A stretch of 64,000 nt of DNA from Gammaproteobacteria bacterium. GTDB taxonomy: Bacteria; Pseudomonadota; Gammaproteobacteria; Burkholderiales; Burkholderiaceae_C. Positions 9,328 to 17,692 of the stretch are shown here, one piece after another. The DNA lies in assembly GCA_018828125.1 (NCBI GenBank), contig JAHJWB010000003.1, forward strand, positions 211,034-275,033. The letters run 5' to 3'. The notes under the pieces are model-generated. The model saw nothing but the letters and a program-made list of their open reading frames with translations. It made no database searches and had not been told where the DNA came from. Position 1 is the stretch's first letter; each line of letters starts with the position of its first letter. A program made the position numbers and the translations under genes.

Positions 9328-9852
9328 GTGTCCAGAGTATCCCGCGCGGTCCAAGTTTATCCCGAGGCTTTGCGGTCTAAATTACTTTTAGACCGCATGT
9401 CACGCGTATCTAAAATCCTGCTTGTGATCGCAGTGCCCATGCTGACAAGCAATGCGCTAGCCGGCGGCTCCTTCCAGCCAGTCATCGTTAAGAGTCTCAC
9501 TCTGGATAGCGCAACTGACTATGAGCTAGTAGTTCAGCCAAGCAACCCCGCAGCAAGTGGCTACAAAGATCCTTACTTCGGAAGTTGCCCGCTCTTCACT
9601 GTCAGAGGAGCGTACTCTCGAATCCACTCCGCTTTAAGGCTTCCAGAGTTCGTCACTCGCGAGTCGCATGTGGCGGCGCTGGCAAAGCTGTCAGATGCTC
9701 TCAAGACGAGTAGCCTCATCAACTTTGGGTGGATTGGTACAGGCTTCGAACCGATTGATCCAAAGACTCCATGTGTAGTGCGGAGCAGAGCTTTGCATCT
9801 GAGAGTAGCTCCCGACACCACAGTCGTCCTCTCACTCCACAATGCGGTCTAA
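9328..9852 (+). CDS. Putative exported protein, unknown function
   Basis: I do not recognise this 174-residue protein. A signal peptide is visible (SKILLVIAVPMLTSNALAGG), and the mature part holds two cysteines, in GSCPLF and TPCVV, that could form a disulfide. The GTG at 9328 has AGGAGG five bases upstream, which is ideal, but it puts about 23 extra residues before the signal sequence. The ATG at 9397 fits the signal peptide better but follows a perfect hairpin and lacks a ribosome site. Base composition is lower in GC than in the surroundings, like the small membrane gene before it. Confidence 0.6.
   Translation: MSRVSRAVQVYPEALRSKLLLDRMSRVSKILLVIAVPMLTSNALAGGSFQPVIVKSLTLDSATDYELVVQPSNPAASGYKDPYFGSCPLFTVRGAYSRIHSALRLPEFVTRESHVAALAKLSDALKTSSLINFGWIGTGFEPIDPKTPCVVRSRALHLRVAPDTTVVLSLHNAV
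9372..9396. repeat. Perfect inverted repeat in front of the internal ATG
   Basis: GCGGTCTAAA and TTTAGACCGC form a 10-base perfect stem with a 5-base loop, ending exactly before the ATG at 9397. The first nine bases, GCGGTCTAA, recur at the stop codon of the same gene (9844-9852). The hairpin could hold back or guide translation, but no function is shown. Confidence 0.6.
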
Positions 9853-10004
9853 CCCGTCCATCGAGGGGGACGCCCGCTTTCATTTGCGGTGACCGGCTGC
9901 TCCTGGCCGATAGTACGTGTTCGATGGCAATCGTCGGATGATGGCAACCACTGCTAAGCAGCTAGAACCCCGAGCATTCAATTTCGTCGGCCACTGAGCT
10001 ATAT

Positions 10005-12497
10005 CTACCGACCCCGCACCGCTCGCCCCCTCCGCGCAGCCCCCGCAATCTGACAAGCCCGCCGGTACGCCCGCAATGTCAACTCCGCCCGCTGCATCAC
10101 CGTGTCTTCCACGGCCGCAGCACGGTGGGCCAGCTCGTCGGCCTGGGCCTGCAGAAGTTCGGCCGGGCTCATGCCCGACGCCTCGCCCGTCAGCAGCGCA
10201 ATCCCCTCGCTCACATGCCCCATGGTGTAGACATGGAACAGCCCGCGTTCCACCGCGTCCAGCACGCTGCGGTCCAGCATCAGGTGGCGCTGGTTGCGGG
10301 CGGGGATCAGCACGCCGTGGGTGCCGTCCAGCCCGGCCGTCGCGCAGGCGCGGAACCAGCCTTCGATCTTTTCGTTGATGCCGCCCACGGGCAGCACTTC
10401 GCCGTGCTGGTTCAATGCGCCGGTCACGGCGATGCCCTGGCGAAGGGGCAGGCCTGACAGGCTGGACAGCAGCGCGTACAGCTCGGCGCACGAGGCCGAG
10501 TCGCCTTCCACGCCGCTGTATTCCTGCTCGAACACGATGGAAGCATTGAGCGCCAGCGGAGCCACGTGGCTGAACAGGGCGGTGAGGTAGCTGTGCAGGA
10601 TGAGCACGCCCTTGTCGTGGATGGGGCCGGACATATCGACCTCGCGCTCGATGTTGAGCAGGCCCTCTTGCCCGGCAAAGGTGCGCGCGGTGATGCGGAC
10701 GGGGAAGCCGAAGCGGTAGTCGCCCAGGTCGATCTGCGTCATGGCGTTGATCTGGCCGGTGATGGAGCCTTGCAGCGTGATCAGGCGCTCGCCTTCGGTG
10801 ATGGATTCGTGCAGTTCTTCTTCGGGCTGGTTGTGGCGCAGGGTGCGGGCGGCCAGGGCGGCTTGCACGTCGGGTGCTTGCACCAGCACACCGCCGCGGG
10901 CCTTGCACAGCGCGGCGCTTTCAATGACCAGCGCCTCGGTGTGCGCAAAGCGCGCGCTCTGGCGGCCTTGGTCGTCGGCCTCGCGGTGGGTTTGCTCCAG
11001 CAGCAGGGCCACCGCGTCGGGGCCAAAGTGGCACAGGCCGCGCTTCTTGCAGACCTGCGCCACAAAGATGGCGGTGGCGTGGTGGGTGGCGGGGGTGGCG
11101 GCAAAGTGGTCTGAAAAGTCCACCTTCACGCGAAAGCGGCGGGCGGCGTCGGGGTCGGCGTCCTGCAGGGCGTAGTACTCGTCCACCGATCCGATCAGCA
11201 CGATCTTCACATCCACGTCCACCGGCTCGGGTTGCAGCGTTGCCGTGCCGCCGGGGCCGTGGCCGGGGCCCGCACTGGCGTCATCGATCTGCACGCGGCC
11301 GCAGCGCAGAAAGCGGCGCAGCCGGTGCCACAGGCCTTCTTCTGCGGCCAGGTCGTGCAGGTGCAGCAGGATGAAGCCGCCGTGCGCCTTGAGCAGGCTG
11401 CCTGCGTGCACGCACGAATGGTCGGCCTGCATGGTGTCGCTGTCCGATCCGTGTTCGATGCTGCCAAACAGGGTGCGCAGGGTGGGGTTGTCTTCCACCA
11501 CCACGGGGGCCGCGGTGCGGCCGTGGTTGTCCACCACCAGGTTCACCTGGCAGCGGGCCAGCAGGTCGTCGAGCGCGTCCTTGCGGTCGTCTTCGGCATC
11601 GGCCACCTGGTCGTTGGTCGGGTCGCCATCGGCGGGTTCGAACAGGTCGATGTGGTCGAGCAGGGTGCGCTCCACCTGGTCGAGCCATTGGGTGAGCTTG
11701 ATGGCGTCTTTGATTTGCTGGCGCAGGTTTTGGCGCAGGGCGTGCAGTGCGTGGTCGACCAGTGGCTTGACAGCCTGGCGGCGCAGAGTCGTCAGTGCGT
11801 TGTCGCGGGCGCGCTCCAGCGGGCGGGTGGCTTCCAGAAATCGCGCAATCTCGGTGCGCAAGGCCTGCTCGGCGATGTCGATCTCGGCGCGGCGTTCGCG
11901 GGGCAGGGCGCGGGCTTCGCCTTCGGTCAGCGGCTGGCCTTTGGGGCCCGTCAGCGTGAACACCATGTGGCCGCCTTCGCGCGACAGGCGGAACTGGCGG
12001 GCCTCGGCGAAGGCATCCAGCACCGCAAAGGCCTCGGTCTCTTGCGCATGCCAGGCTTTTTCGATGCGCTCGGCATCGGCCTTGAAGTCGGGGCTGGTCA
12101 GGCGCTTGGGGATGTCGGCCTGCAGGTTTTTGGCCATATCCGCCATGCCTTGGCGCAGCTGGCGGCCCTGGCCTGCGGGCAGGCGCAACGCGCGGGGCCG
12201 GTCGGGCGCGTCAAAGTTGTGCAGGTAGCACAGGTCGGGCGGCACCACACGCTCTGCCGCTGCGGCCTGCATGGCCCGGCGCAGCAACGACGCGCGGCCA
12301 CTTCCCACTTCGCCCAAGGCAAACAGGTGGTAGTCGGGCTGCTGCATCGCCAGTCCAAACTGCGCTGCGGCCTGGGCACGCTCCTGGCCGATCCAGGGCA
12401 GGCTCAGGTCCTGCAGCTCTGCCGTGCTGGCAAAGCCCAGCGTGGTGGGGTCAATCGTCAGCCGCAGCTGATGGGGGGCGAGGGCAGAAGCGGGCAT
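10005..12497 (-). CDS. LonB-like ATP-dependent protease (AAA_32/Lon_C family)
   Basis: This 830-residue protein belongs to the soluble LonB-like family that lacks the Lon substrate-binding N domain. A degenerate P-loop GEVGSGRASLL lies near residue 62, a long helical region occupies about 100-300, and a Lon-type protease domain ends the protein. The catalytic dyad is Ser667 (EGDSASCAE) and Lys710 (GGINEKIEGW). Their spacing of 43 equals that of Ser679/Lys722 in E. coli Lon. It should degrade proteins in the cytoplasm. It is distinct from the canonical lon at 38.4 kb. The gene stands alone, with a palindromic repeat between it and hemH. Confidence 0.9.
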   Translation of the reverse strand: MPASALAPHQLRLTIDPTTLGFASTAELQDLSLPWIGQERAQAAAQFGLAMQQPDYHLFALGEVGSGRASLLRRAMQAAAAERVVPPDLCYLHNFDAPDRPRALRLPAGQGRQLRQGMADMAKNLQADIPKRLTSPDFKADAERIEKAWHAQETEAFAVLDAFAEARQFRLSREGGHMVFTLTGPKGQPLTEGEARALPRERRAEIDIAEQALRTEIARFLEATRPLERARDNALTTLRRQAVKPLVDHALHALRQNLRQQIKDAIKLTQWLDQVERTLLDHIDLFEPADGDPTNDQVADAEDDRKDALDDLLARCQVNLVVDNHGRTAAPVVVEDNPTLRTLFGSIEHGSDSDTMQADHSCVHAGSLLKAHGGFILLHLHDLAAEEGLWHRLRRFLRCGRVQIDDASAGPGHGPGGTATLQPEPVDVDVKIVLIGSVDEYYALQDADPDAARRFRVKVDFSDHFAATPATHHATAIFVAQVCKKRGLCHFGPDAVALLLEQTHREADDQGRQSARFAHTEALVIESAALCKARGGVLVQAPDVQAALAARTLRHNQPEEELHESITEGERLITLQGSITGQINAMTQIDLGDYRFGFPVRITARTFAGQEGLLNIEREVDMSGPIHDKGVLILHSYLTALFSHVAPLALNASIVFEQEYSGVEGDSASCAELYALLSSLSGLPLRQGIAVTGALNQHGEVLPVGGINEKIEGWFRACATAGLDGTHGVLIPARNQRHLMLDRSVLDAVERGLFHVYTMGHVSEGIALLTGEASGMSPAELLQAQADELAHRAAAVEDTVMQRAELTLRAYRRACQIAGAARRGRAVRGR

Positions 12498-12559
12498 CGG
12501 TGCAGGTGTTGGGGAGGGCAGGTCACCACAGTGTGTCTGCCTTCACAAAAATATGAGTC

Positions 12560-12613
12560 AAATTGGCCTCTAGCGCTTATTGGATAAGCGCTAGTAGCTA
12601 TAAAAATAGTAGT
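12560..12613 (+). repeat. Dispersed palindromic repeat, copy 2
   Basis: A perfect 11-base stem, CTAGCGCTTAT / ATAAGCGCTAG, with a 3-base loop is flanked on the left by AATTGGC and on the right by TAGCTATAAAAATAGTAG. It starts 9 bases beyond the stop of hemH and could act as its terminator on the minus strand. Confidence 0.85.
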
Positions 12614-12622
12614 TTCTGGCCA

Positions 12623-13735
12623 TTAGTGCGCTACGGGGCACACGCCCTTGGGCGCGCCTCCGGCCAGCGCGTGGCTGCGCGCATCGGCCAGCGCCGCAGC
12701 CGTGGGCACTTCGGTGGGCCAGCCCGCCAGGTGCTGCTGCGCCACGCGGCTGAGAGCGGTGATCCAGTGGTTGTTGTCGTTCAGGCAGGGGATGTAGTGA
12801 AACTCTTTGCCGCCCGCGTGCAAAAAGGCTTCGCGCACTTCCATGTTGATTTCTTCCAGCGTCTCCAGGCAGTCGCTGGTAAAGCCGGGGCACACCACGT
12901 CCACCCGCCGCGTGCCAGCCTTGCCCAGGGCTTCGATGGTGGGCTGGGTGTAGGGCTCCAGCCATTTGGCCTTGCCAAAGCGCGACTGGAAGGTGATGCG
13001 GTAGCGGTCCTCGCGCAGGCCCAGGCGCTCGGCCAGCAGGCGGCCGGTTTTGCGGGCCTCGCAGTGGTAGGGGTCGCCCAGGTGCAAGGTGCGCTCGGGC
13101 ACGCCATGAAAGCTCATCACCAGCTGGTCAGGCTGGCCGTGGGTCTTCCAGTGCGCTTCGATGGTGCGGGCCAGCGCGTCGATGTAGCCGGGGGCATCGT
13201 GATAACGGTTCACAAAGCGCAGCTCGGGCACGTTGCGGGTGCGTGCAGCCCAGGTGTAAACGGCATCGAACACGCTGGCGGTGGTGGTGGCCGAGTACTG
13301 CGGGTACAGCGGCAGGATGAGGATACGCGTGGCGCCTTCGGCCTTCAAAGCATCGAGCTGGCTGGCGATGGACGGGTTGCCGTAGCGCATGGCGTGGCGC
13401 ACCAACACGGCGTGGCCCGCTTCACCCAGCCAGCCGCGCAGCAGCGTGGCTTGCTTGGCCGTCCACACCGCCAGCGGCGAGCCATCGGGTGTCCACACGC
13501 TGGCGTATTTGGCGGCTGACTTGGCCGGGCGTGTGCGCAGGATGATGCCGTGCAGGATGGGCCACCACACCAGCTTGGGGATCTCCACCACGCGGTGGTC
13601 CCCCAGAAACTGCGCCAGATAACGTCGCACGGCGGGGGCGGTGGCGGCATCGGGTGTGCCCAGGTTGCAGAGCAGCACCGCAGTGCGTTCGGCCTGGCCG
13701 TGGGTGAAAGAGGGTTCTGGCTGAAAAGAGGGCAT
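12623..13735 (-). CDS. hemH: Ferrochelatase
   Basis: Ferrochelatase inserts ferrous iron into protoporphyrin IX, the last step of protoheme synthesis, at the inner face of the cytoplasmic membrane. The 370-residue protein has the usual length. It shows the N-terminal VLLCNLGTPDA, the LPLYPQYSATTTAS loop, the catalytic histidine in VMSFHGVPERT and the C-terminal CPGFTSDCLETLEEI with the conserved Glu of the metal channel. It is read away from the transporter operon to its right, with which it shares a 149-base intergenic region holding the PtxS-type operator. Confidence 0.97.
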   Translation of the reverse strand: MPSFQPEPSFTHGQAERTAVLLCNLGTPDAATAPAVRRYLAQFLGDHRVVEIPKLVWWPILHGIILRTRPAKSAAKYASVWTPDGSPLAVWTAKQATLLRGWLGEAGHAVLVRHAMRYGNPSIASQLDALKAEGATRILILPLYPQYSATTTASVFDAVYTWAARTRNVPELRFVNRYHDAPGYIDALARTIEAHWKTHGQPDQLVMSFHGVPERTLHLGDPYHCEARKTGRLLAERLGLREDRYRITFQSRFGKAKWLEPYTQPTIEALGKAGTRRVDVVCPGFTSDCLETLEEINMEVREAFLHAGGKEFHYIPCLNDNNHWITALSRVAQQHLAGWPTEVPTAAALADARSHALAGGAPKGVCPVAH

Positions 13736-13834
13736 GCGGCATTTTCACCCACGCGACCTGCTTGGGCGAACTGGGGCTTTTGTCGCGTGTTCGGCGCGGT
13801 TTTTTGCTTCATCGGGTAATCCCCGATGCGTGTC

Positions 13835-13848
13835 TGAAACCGGTTTCA
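13835..13848. promoter_or_regulatory. PtxS-type operator (perfect palindrome)
   Basis: TGAAACCGGTTTCA is a perfect 14-base palindrome and matches the operator that I recall for the LacI-family regulator PtxS of Pseudomonas. It lies 36 bases before the first gene of the transporter-kgu-ptxS unit, a position suited to repression. A 7-base hairpin, CATCGGG / CCCGATG, lies just upstream at 13810-13828. The operator is also 99 bases from the hemH start, but the downstream genes are the natural target because the unit ends in a PtxS-like gene. Confidence 0.85.
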
Positions 13849-13884
13849 TAAACTGGGCGCACTTTGGAATAACCGCTGTTCACC

Positions 13885-14556
13885 GTGAATTACCAGTTCC
13901 AGTTCGATGCTGTTTTTGCCGCGTGGCCCCTGTTGCTCAAGGGCACGTGGATCACCGTGCAGTTGTCGCTCACCGCCACGCTGCTGGGGCTGGTGGTGGC
14001 CATCTTTTGCGCCTGGGGCAAGACGGGCGGGCCGGGCTGGCTGCGGTTTTTGATCAATGCGTACATCGAGGTCATCCGCAACACGCCGTTCATCGTGCAG
14101 CTGTTCTTCTTTTTCTTTGCGCTTCCGTCCATTGGCTTGCGCTGGTCGCCTTACACCGCGGCGCTGACCGCCATGGTGGTCAACCTGGGTGCCTATGCGG
14201 CAGAGATCGTGCGGGCAGGTATCGAGTCGATTCCCAAGGGGCAGATCGAGGCGGGCAAGGCGCTCAACCTCAAGCCCTGGGAGATCTTCCGGTTTGTCAT
14301 TTTGAAGCCCGCGCTCAAGGCCATCTACCCGGCGCTTACCAGTCAGTTCATCTTGCTGATGCTCAGCTCGGCCGTGGTGTCGGTTATTTCGGCGGATGAC
14401 CTGACTTCTGTTGCGGCCAACCTGCAGTCGCAGACCTTCCGCAGCTTTGAGATCTACATCGTGGTGGCCGCCATCTACCTGGCACTGGCGATGGCGTTTT
14501 CGGCGCTGTTCAAGCTGATCTACCAGCGCACGCTCAACTACCCCGACCGCCGCTGA
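13885..14556 (+). CDS. ABC transporter permease, polar-amino-acid (HisMQ) family
   Basis: The 223-residue inner-membrane protein has the binding-protein-dependent transport fold: the N-terminal WPLLLKGTWITVQLSLTATLLG, the motif VIRNTPFIVQLFFFFFALP, and the EAA loop around EAGKALNLKPWEIFRFVILKPALK. It forms a permease pair with the next gene. A GTG start is used, with a weak ribosome site. It is the first gene behind the PtxS-type operator and starts a run of co-directional genes ending at 20716. By family it would import amino acids; by context its substrate is more likely 2-ketogluconate or a related sugar acid. Confidence 0.92.
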   Translation: MNYQFQFDAVFAAWPLLLKGTWITVQLSLTATLLGLVVAIFCAWGKTGGPGWLRFLINAYIEVIRNTPFIVQLFFFFFALPSIGLRWSPYTAALTAMVVNLGAYAAEIVRAGIESIPKGQIEAGKALNLKPWEIFRFVILKPALKAIYPALTSQFILLMLSSAVVSVISADDLTSVAANLQSQTFRSFEIYIVVAAIYLALAMAFSALFKLIYQRTLNYPDRR

Positions 14557-14571
14557 GCCAGGACTGCCTCC

Positions 14572-15225
14572 ATGCGTACTTTTGGACTCTCCGAGTTTCT
14601 TTTCATCGTGCAGGCCGCGCAGTGGACGTTGGCGCTGTCCGCCATCGCCTTTGTCGGCGGGGCTCTGCTCGGCCTGCTGGTGGCGCTGTCACGCACATCC
14701 GAAAACGCGGTGGCCCGCAATGCGGCGCGGGCGTTTATCCAGGTGTTTCAGGGCACGCCGCTGCTGCTGCAATTGTTCCTGATCTTTTTTGGTGCCCCGG
14801 TGATGGGGCTCGACATCAACCCTTGGGTGGCTGCGGGTGCGGCGCTGGTGCTGAACAGTGCGGCGTTTCTGGCAGAGATCTGGCGCGGTTGCATTGAGGC
14901 GGTGCCACGCGGCCAGTGGGAGGCCGCGCAGGCCCTGAACCTGAGCTACCTCAACCGCATGCGGTTTGTGGTGCTGCCCCAGGCTTTCAAGATTGCCCTG
15001 CCGCCCACGGTGGGCTACATGGTGCAGATCATCAAGGGCACATCGCTGGCCGCGATCATCGGCTTTACCGAGATCACGCGGGCGGGGCAGATCATCAACA
15101 ACGCCACGTTCCAGCCGCTGCATGTGTTCACCACCGTGGCCGCGCTGTATTTCGTCATTTGCTGGCCGCTGTCACTGCTGGCCGCCCGCATGGAGCGCAA
15201 GCGCGCCCAGGCCCTGGCGCGCTGA
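14572..15225 (+). CDS. ABC transporter permease, polar-amino-acid (HisMQ) family
   Basis: This is the second permease of the transporter (217 residues). It starts 15 bases after the first permease. Visible family marks are QVFQGTPLLLQLFLIFFG, the EAA-type loop in QWEAAQALNLSYLNRMRFVVLPQA and the late GTSLAAIIGFTEITRAGQ. Hydrophobic segments agree with five membrane helices. The permeases should form a heterodimer served by the binding protein at 15276 and the ATPase at 16109. Confidence 0.92.
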   Translation: MRTFGLSEFLFIVQAAQWTLALSAIAFVGGALLGLLVALSRTSENAVARNAARAFIQVFQGTPLLLQLFLIFFGAPVMGLDINPWVAAGAALVLNSAAFLAEIWRGCIEAVPRGQWEAAQALNLSYLNRMRFVVLPQAFKIALPPTVGYMVQIIKGTSLAAIIGFTEITRAGQIINNATFQPLHVFTTVAALYFVICWPLSLLAARMERKRAQALAR

Positions 15226-15275
15226 GTGCCTCCATTTTTCGCTGCCCTTTCATACCAACCCTCAGGAGACATGCC

Positions 15276-16082
15276 ATGACTTTTTCTTTGCAACGCCGCA
15301 CCGCCACCGCCGCCTTGGCCGCACTGGGCCTGGGCGCCGCTCTCGCGGCGTTTACCCCGCTGGCCTCGGCCCAAAGCGTGGCTGACATCAAGAAGAAGGG
15401 CGAGATCACCATCGGCATGCTGGTGGACTTTCCACCCTACGGCACCACCAATGCGCAGAATCAGCCTGACGGCTACGACGCCGACGTGGCCAAGCTGCTG
15501 GCCAAGGACCTGGGCGTGAAGGCCAACATCGTGCCCGTGACCGGCCCCAACCGCATTCCGTTTTTGCTGACCAACAAGGTCGATGTGCTGGTCGCATCGC
15601 TGGCCATCACGCCCGAGCGTTCCAAGCAGGTGCAGTTCTCGCAGCCTTATGCGGCCGCGACCATCGTGCTGTACGGCAAGACGGGATCGAACATCAAGAG
15701 TGCGGCCGATCTGAAGGGTGTGCGCGTGGGTGTGGCCCGCGCCAGCACCCAAGACGTGGCCGTGACCAAGGCCGCGCCTGAGGGCACCGAGATCCGCCGC
15801 TTTGACGACGACGCATCGGCCATGCAGGCGCTGATCTCCGGCCAGGTCGATGCGATTGGCTGCTCGGTCACCGTGGCAGCGCAGATTGCCAAGCGCGTGC
15901 CCGCCAACACGTTCGAGAACAAGTTCAACCTGCTGCAGCAGGCCATGGGCATTGCCCTGCGCCCCGGCCAGGACGAACTGCACAAGGCCGTGAACGATTT
16001 CGTCGCACGCAACACCGCCAATGGCGAGTTGAACAAGCTGTACCAGAAGTGGTTGGGCGCTGACCTGCCCAAGCTGCAGTAA
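15276..16082 (+). CDS. Periplasmic substrate-binding protein of the ABC transporter (family 3)
   Basis: A signal peptide is clear ([18 protein letters not shown], cleavage after ASA near residue 33), and AGGAGA precedes the ATG. The mature part has the family-3 layout: [32 protein letters not shown] and [18 protein letters not shown]. The Arg of TPER, which in amino-acid receptors holds the substrate carboxylate, is kept. The Asp that normally holds the alpha-amino group, four residues after VDA, is Ser197 here (VDAIGCSVT). A carboxylate without an amino group, such as 2-ketogluconate, would fit this pocket; this is inference. Confidence 0.92.
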   Translation: MTFSLQRRTATAALAALGLGAALAAFTPLASAQSVADIKKKGEITIGMLVDFPPYGTTNAQNQPDGYDADVAKLLAKDLGVKANIVPVTGPNRIPFLLTNKVDVLVASLAITPERSKQVQFSQPYAAATIVLYGKTGSNIKSAADLKGVRVGVARASTQDVAVTKAAPEGTEIRRFDDDASAMQALISGQVDAIGCSVTVAAQIAKRVPANTFENKFNLLQQAMGIALRPGQDELHKAVNDFVARNTANGELNKLYQKWLGADLPKLQ

Positions 16083-16108
16083 TTTCGAACGAGCGCAAGG
16101 AGCCATTG

Positions 16109-16888
16109 ATGAGCGACGCAGTCACGACCACCCTCGGCGCCCCGCCGATCATCCGAATGGAGGGTGTCAACAAGTGGTACGACAGCTTCCAGGTGCTCAC
16201 CGACATCCACCTGTCGGTGCGGCCGGGTGAGCGCATCGTGATCTGCGGGCCATCGGGCTCGGGAAAATCGACGCTGATTCGCTGCATCAACCGGCTGGAG
16301 ACGGTGCAAAAGGGGCGGATCGAGGTCGATGGCATCGAGCTGACCGCCGGCGGCAAGAACGTGGATGCCGTGCGGGCCGAGGTGGGCATGGTGTTCCAGC
16401 AGTTCAACCTGTTCCCGCACCTGACCATTCTGGAAAACTGCACGCTGGCGCCGATGCGTTCGCGCGGCATGAGCAAGGCCGAGGCCGAAGAGGTCGCGAT
16501 GAAATACCTCACGCGCGTGCGCATCCCCGAGCAGGCGCACAAGCACCCCAGCCAGTTGTCGGGCGGGCAGCAGCAGCGCGTGGCCATTGCGCGGGCGCTG
16601 TGCATGGCGCCCAAGGTGATGCTGTTTGACGAGCCCACCTCGGCGCTCGACCCCGAAATGGTCAAGGAAGTGCTGGACACCATGATCAGCCTGGCCGATG
16701 ACGGCATGACCATGCTGTGCGTCACGCACGAGATGGGTTTTGCCCGCAGCGTGGCCGACCGCGTGATCTTCATGGCCGACGGAAAGATTCTGGAGCAGGC
16801 GCCGCCCGAACAGTTCTTTGGACAGCCTCAGCATGAAAAGACCCGGCAGTTTTTGGGCCAGATTTTGAGTTCGCACCATGCGCATTGA
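16109..16888 (+). CDS. ABC transporter ATP-binding protein, polar-amino-acid type
   Basis: This 259-residue ATPase energises the two permeases. It shows Walker [11 protein letters not shown], the Q loop [12 protein letters not shown], the signature [15 protein letters not shown], Walker [15 protein letters not shown] and the switch His in CVTHEMGF. The ATG at 16109 has AAGGAG at a good distance; a TTG three bases earlier is ignored. Only 57 bases separate it from kguE, and that gap contains a short ORF, so transport and catabolic genes probably share one mRNA. Confidence 0.95.
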   Translation: MSDAVTTTLGAPPIIRMEGVNKWYDSFQVLTDIHLSVRPGERIVICGPSGSGKSTLIRCINRLETVQKGRIEVDGIELTAGGKNVDAVRAEVGMVFQQFNLFPHLTILENCTLAPMRSRGMSKAEAEEVAMKYLTRVRIPEQAHKHPSQLSGGQQQRVAIARALCMAPKVMLFDEPTSALDPEMVKEVLDTMISLADDGMTMLCVTHEMGFARSVADRVIFMADGKILEQAPPEQFFGQPQHEKTRQFLGQILSSHHAH

Positions 16889-16898
16889 GGAGACCCCG

Positions 16899-16949
16899 AT
16901 GGGCGTGCTGCTGAAAGGTCTCGTCACGGGGCCTGAAAGAAAAACATGA
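16899..16949 (+). CDS. Possible 16-codon coupling ORF before kguE
   Basis: An ATG at 16899 follows GAGGAG with a 6-base spacer, an excellent ribosome site. The 16-codon frame ends in a TGA that overlaps the ATG of kguE (ATGA). KguE itself has only a weak ribosome site, so ribosomes leaving this ORF may start kguE by coupling. The peptide is too short to compare with anything. It could also be chance. Confidence 0.4.
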   Translation: MGVLLKGLVTGPERKT

Positions 16950-17692
16950 AGGTATTGATTTCGTTGTCCTCCTTTGGCGCGGCTGAAACTGCGCGCCATG
17001 GGCAGTTGTGGTGTACCGAGCTGGGTCGCCAGGCGGGTGCCGATGGCGTGGAGGTGCGTGGCGAGTTGCTGCGCGACGCGGCCGCGGAGCTGCCTGCCAT
17101 GGCGGGTCTGGCCGCGGTGTATTCCAGCCCCGAGGGGCTGTGGACTCACGACGGCCATCTTGACGAGGCCGCGTTGGCACGCGGTCTGCATGCGGCTGCG
17201 GTGCTGCAGGCACCGCGGCTGAAGATGGCGATTGGTGGTTTTGGCGACCAGTCGCACGCATCGCTGGTGCGGCTCAAGGCCTTGCTGGAGGGCGCCCCGC
17301 AGGTGCGGCTGGTGATTGAGAACGACCAGACCGCCACGGCCGGCACGCTGCCCGCCCTGCAGGCCTTTTTTGCGGCCCAAGCGCAGGCTGGGATGGGCTT
17401 GGGCATGACGTTTGACATGGGCAACTGGCATTGGCAGGGCGAATGCCCGCTGCAGGCCGCTGAAGCCTTGGCTCCATACGTTTGTTATGTGCACTGCAAG
17501 GGCGTGCAGCGCCTGCCGGGCAAGTGGGTGGCAGTGCCGCTGGCCGAGTCCGTGGCGCCCTGGCGCGCCGTGTTGCGTGCGCTGCCCGCCAGCGTGCCCC
17601 ACGCCATTGAGTACCCGCTGGTGGGCGATGACCTGGTGGCCGTGACACGCGACCAGGTGGCCTTCATCCGTGCCGCGCGGGAGGCTGCATGA
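16946..17692 (+). CDS. kguE: KguE-like sugar-phosphate isomerase/epimerase (TIM barrel)
   Basis: The 248-residue protein resembles the xylose-isomerase-like TIM-barrel family. Acidic metal-ligand candidates are visible in ADGVEVRGE, LVIENDQT, TFDMGNWHW and YVHCKGV, and a final Glu lies in HAIEYPLVG. In Pseudomonas the gene beside the 2-ketogluconate kinase is called kguE; its exact reaction is not settled. It is followed by kguK with a 4-base overlap. The gene name rests on its neighbours kguK, kguD and ptxS as much as on its own sequence. Confidence 0.8.
   Translation: MKVLISLSSFGAAETARHGQLWCTELGRQAGADGVEVRGELLRDAAAELPAMAGLAAVYSSPEGLWTHDGHLDEAALARGLHAAAVLQAPRLKMAIGGFGDQSHASLVRLKALLEGAPQVRLVIENDQTATAGTLPALQAFFAAQAQAGMGLGMTFDMGNWHWQGECPLQAAEALAPYVCYVHCKGVQRLPGKWVAVPLAESVAPWRAVLRALPASVPHAIEYPLVGDDLVAVTRDQVAFIRAAREAA

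Noticed and set aside
8544..9852. A toxin-antitoxin or phage-defence pair formed by the two unknown genes
   Set aside because: They are on opposite strands, far apart and both look like membrane or exported proteins; no defence domain is visible.
9844..9900. An integron attC-like start (GGTCTAAC at the stop codon, followed by GACGCCCGC)
   Set aside because: The matching right-hand GTTRGRY end is missing within the next 150 bases and no integrase is present.
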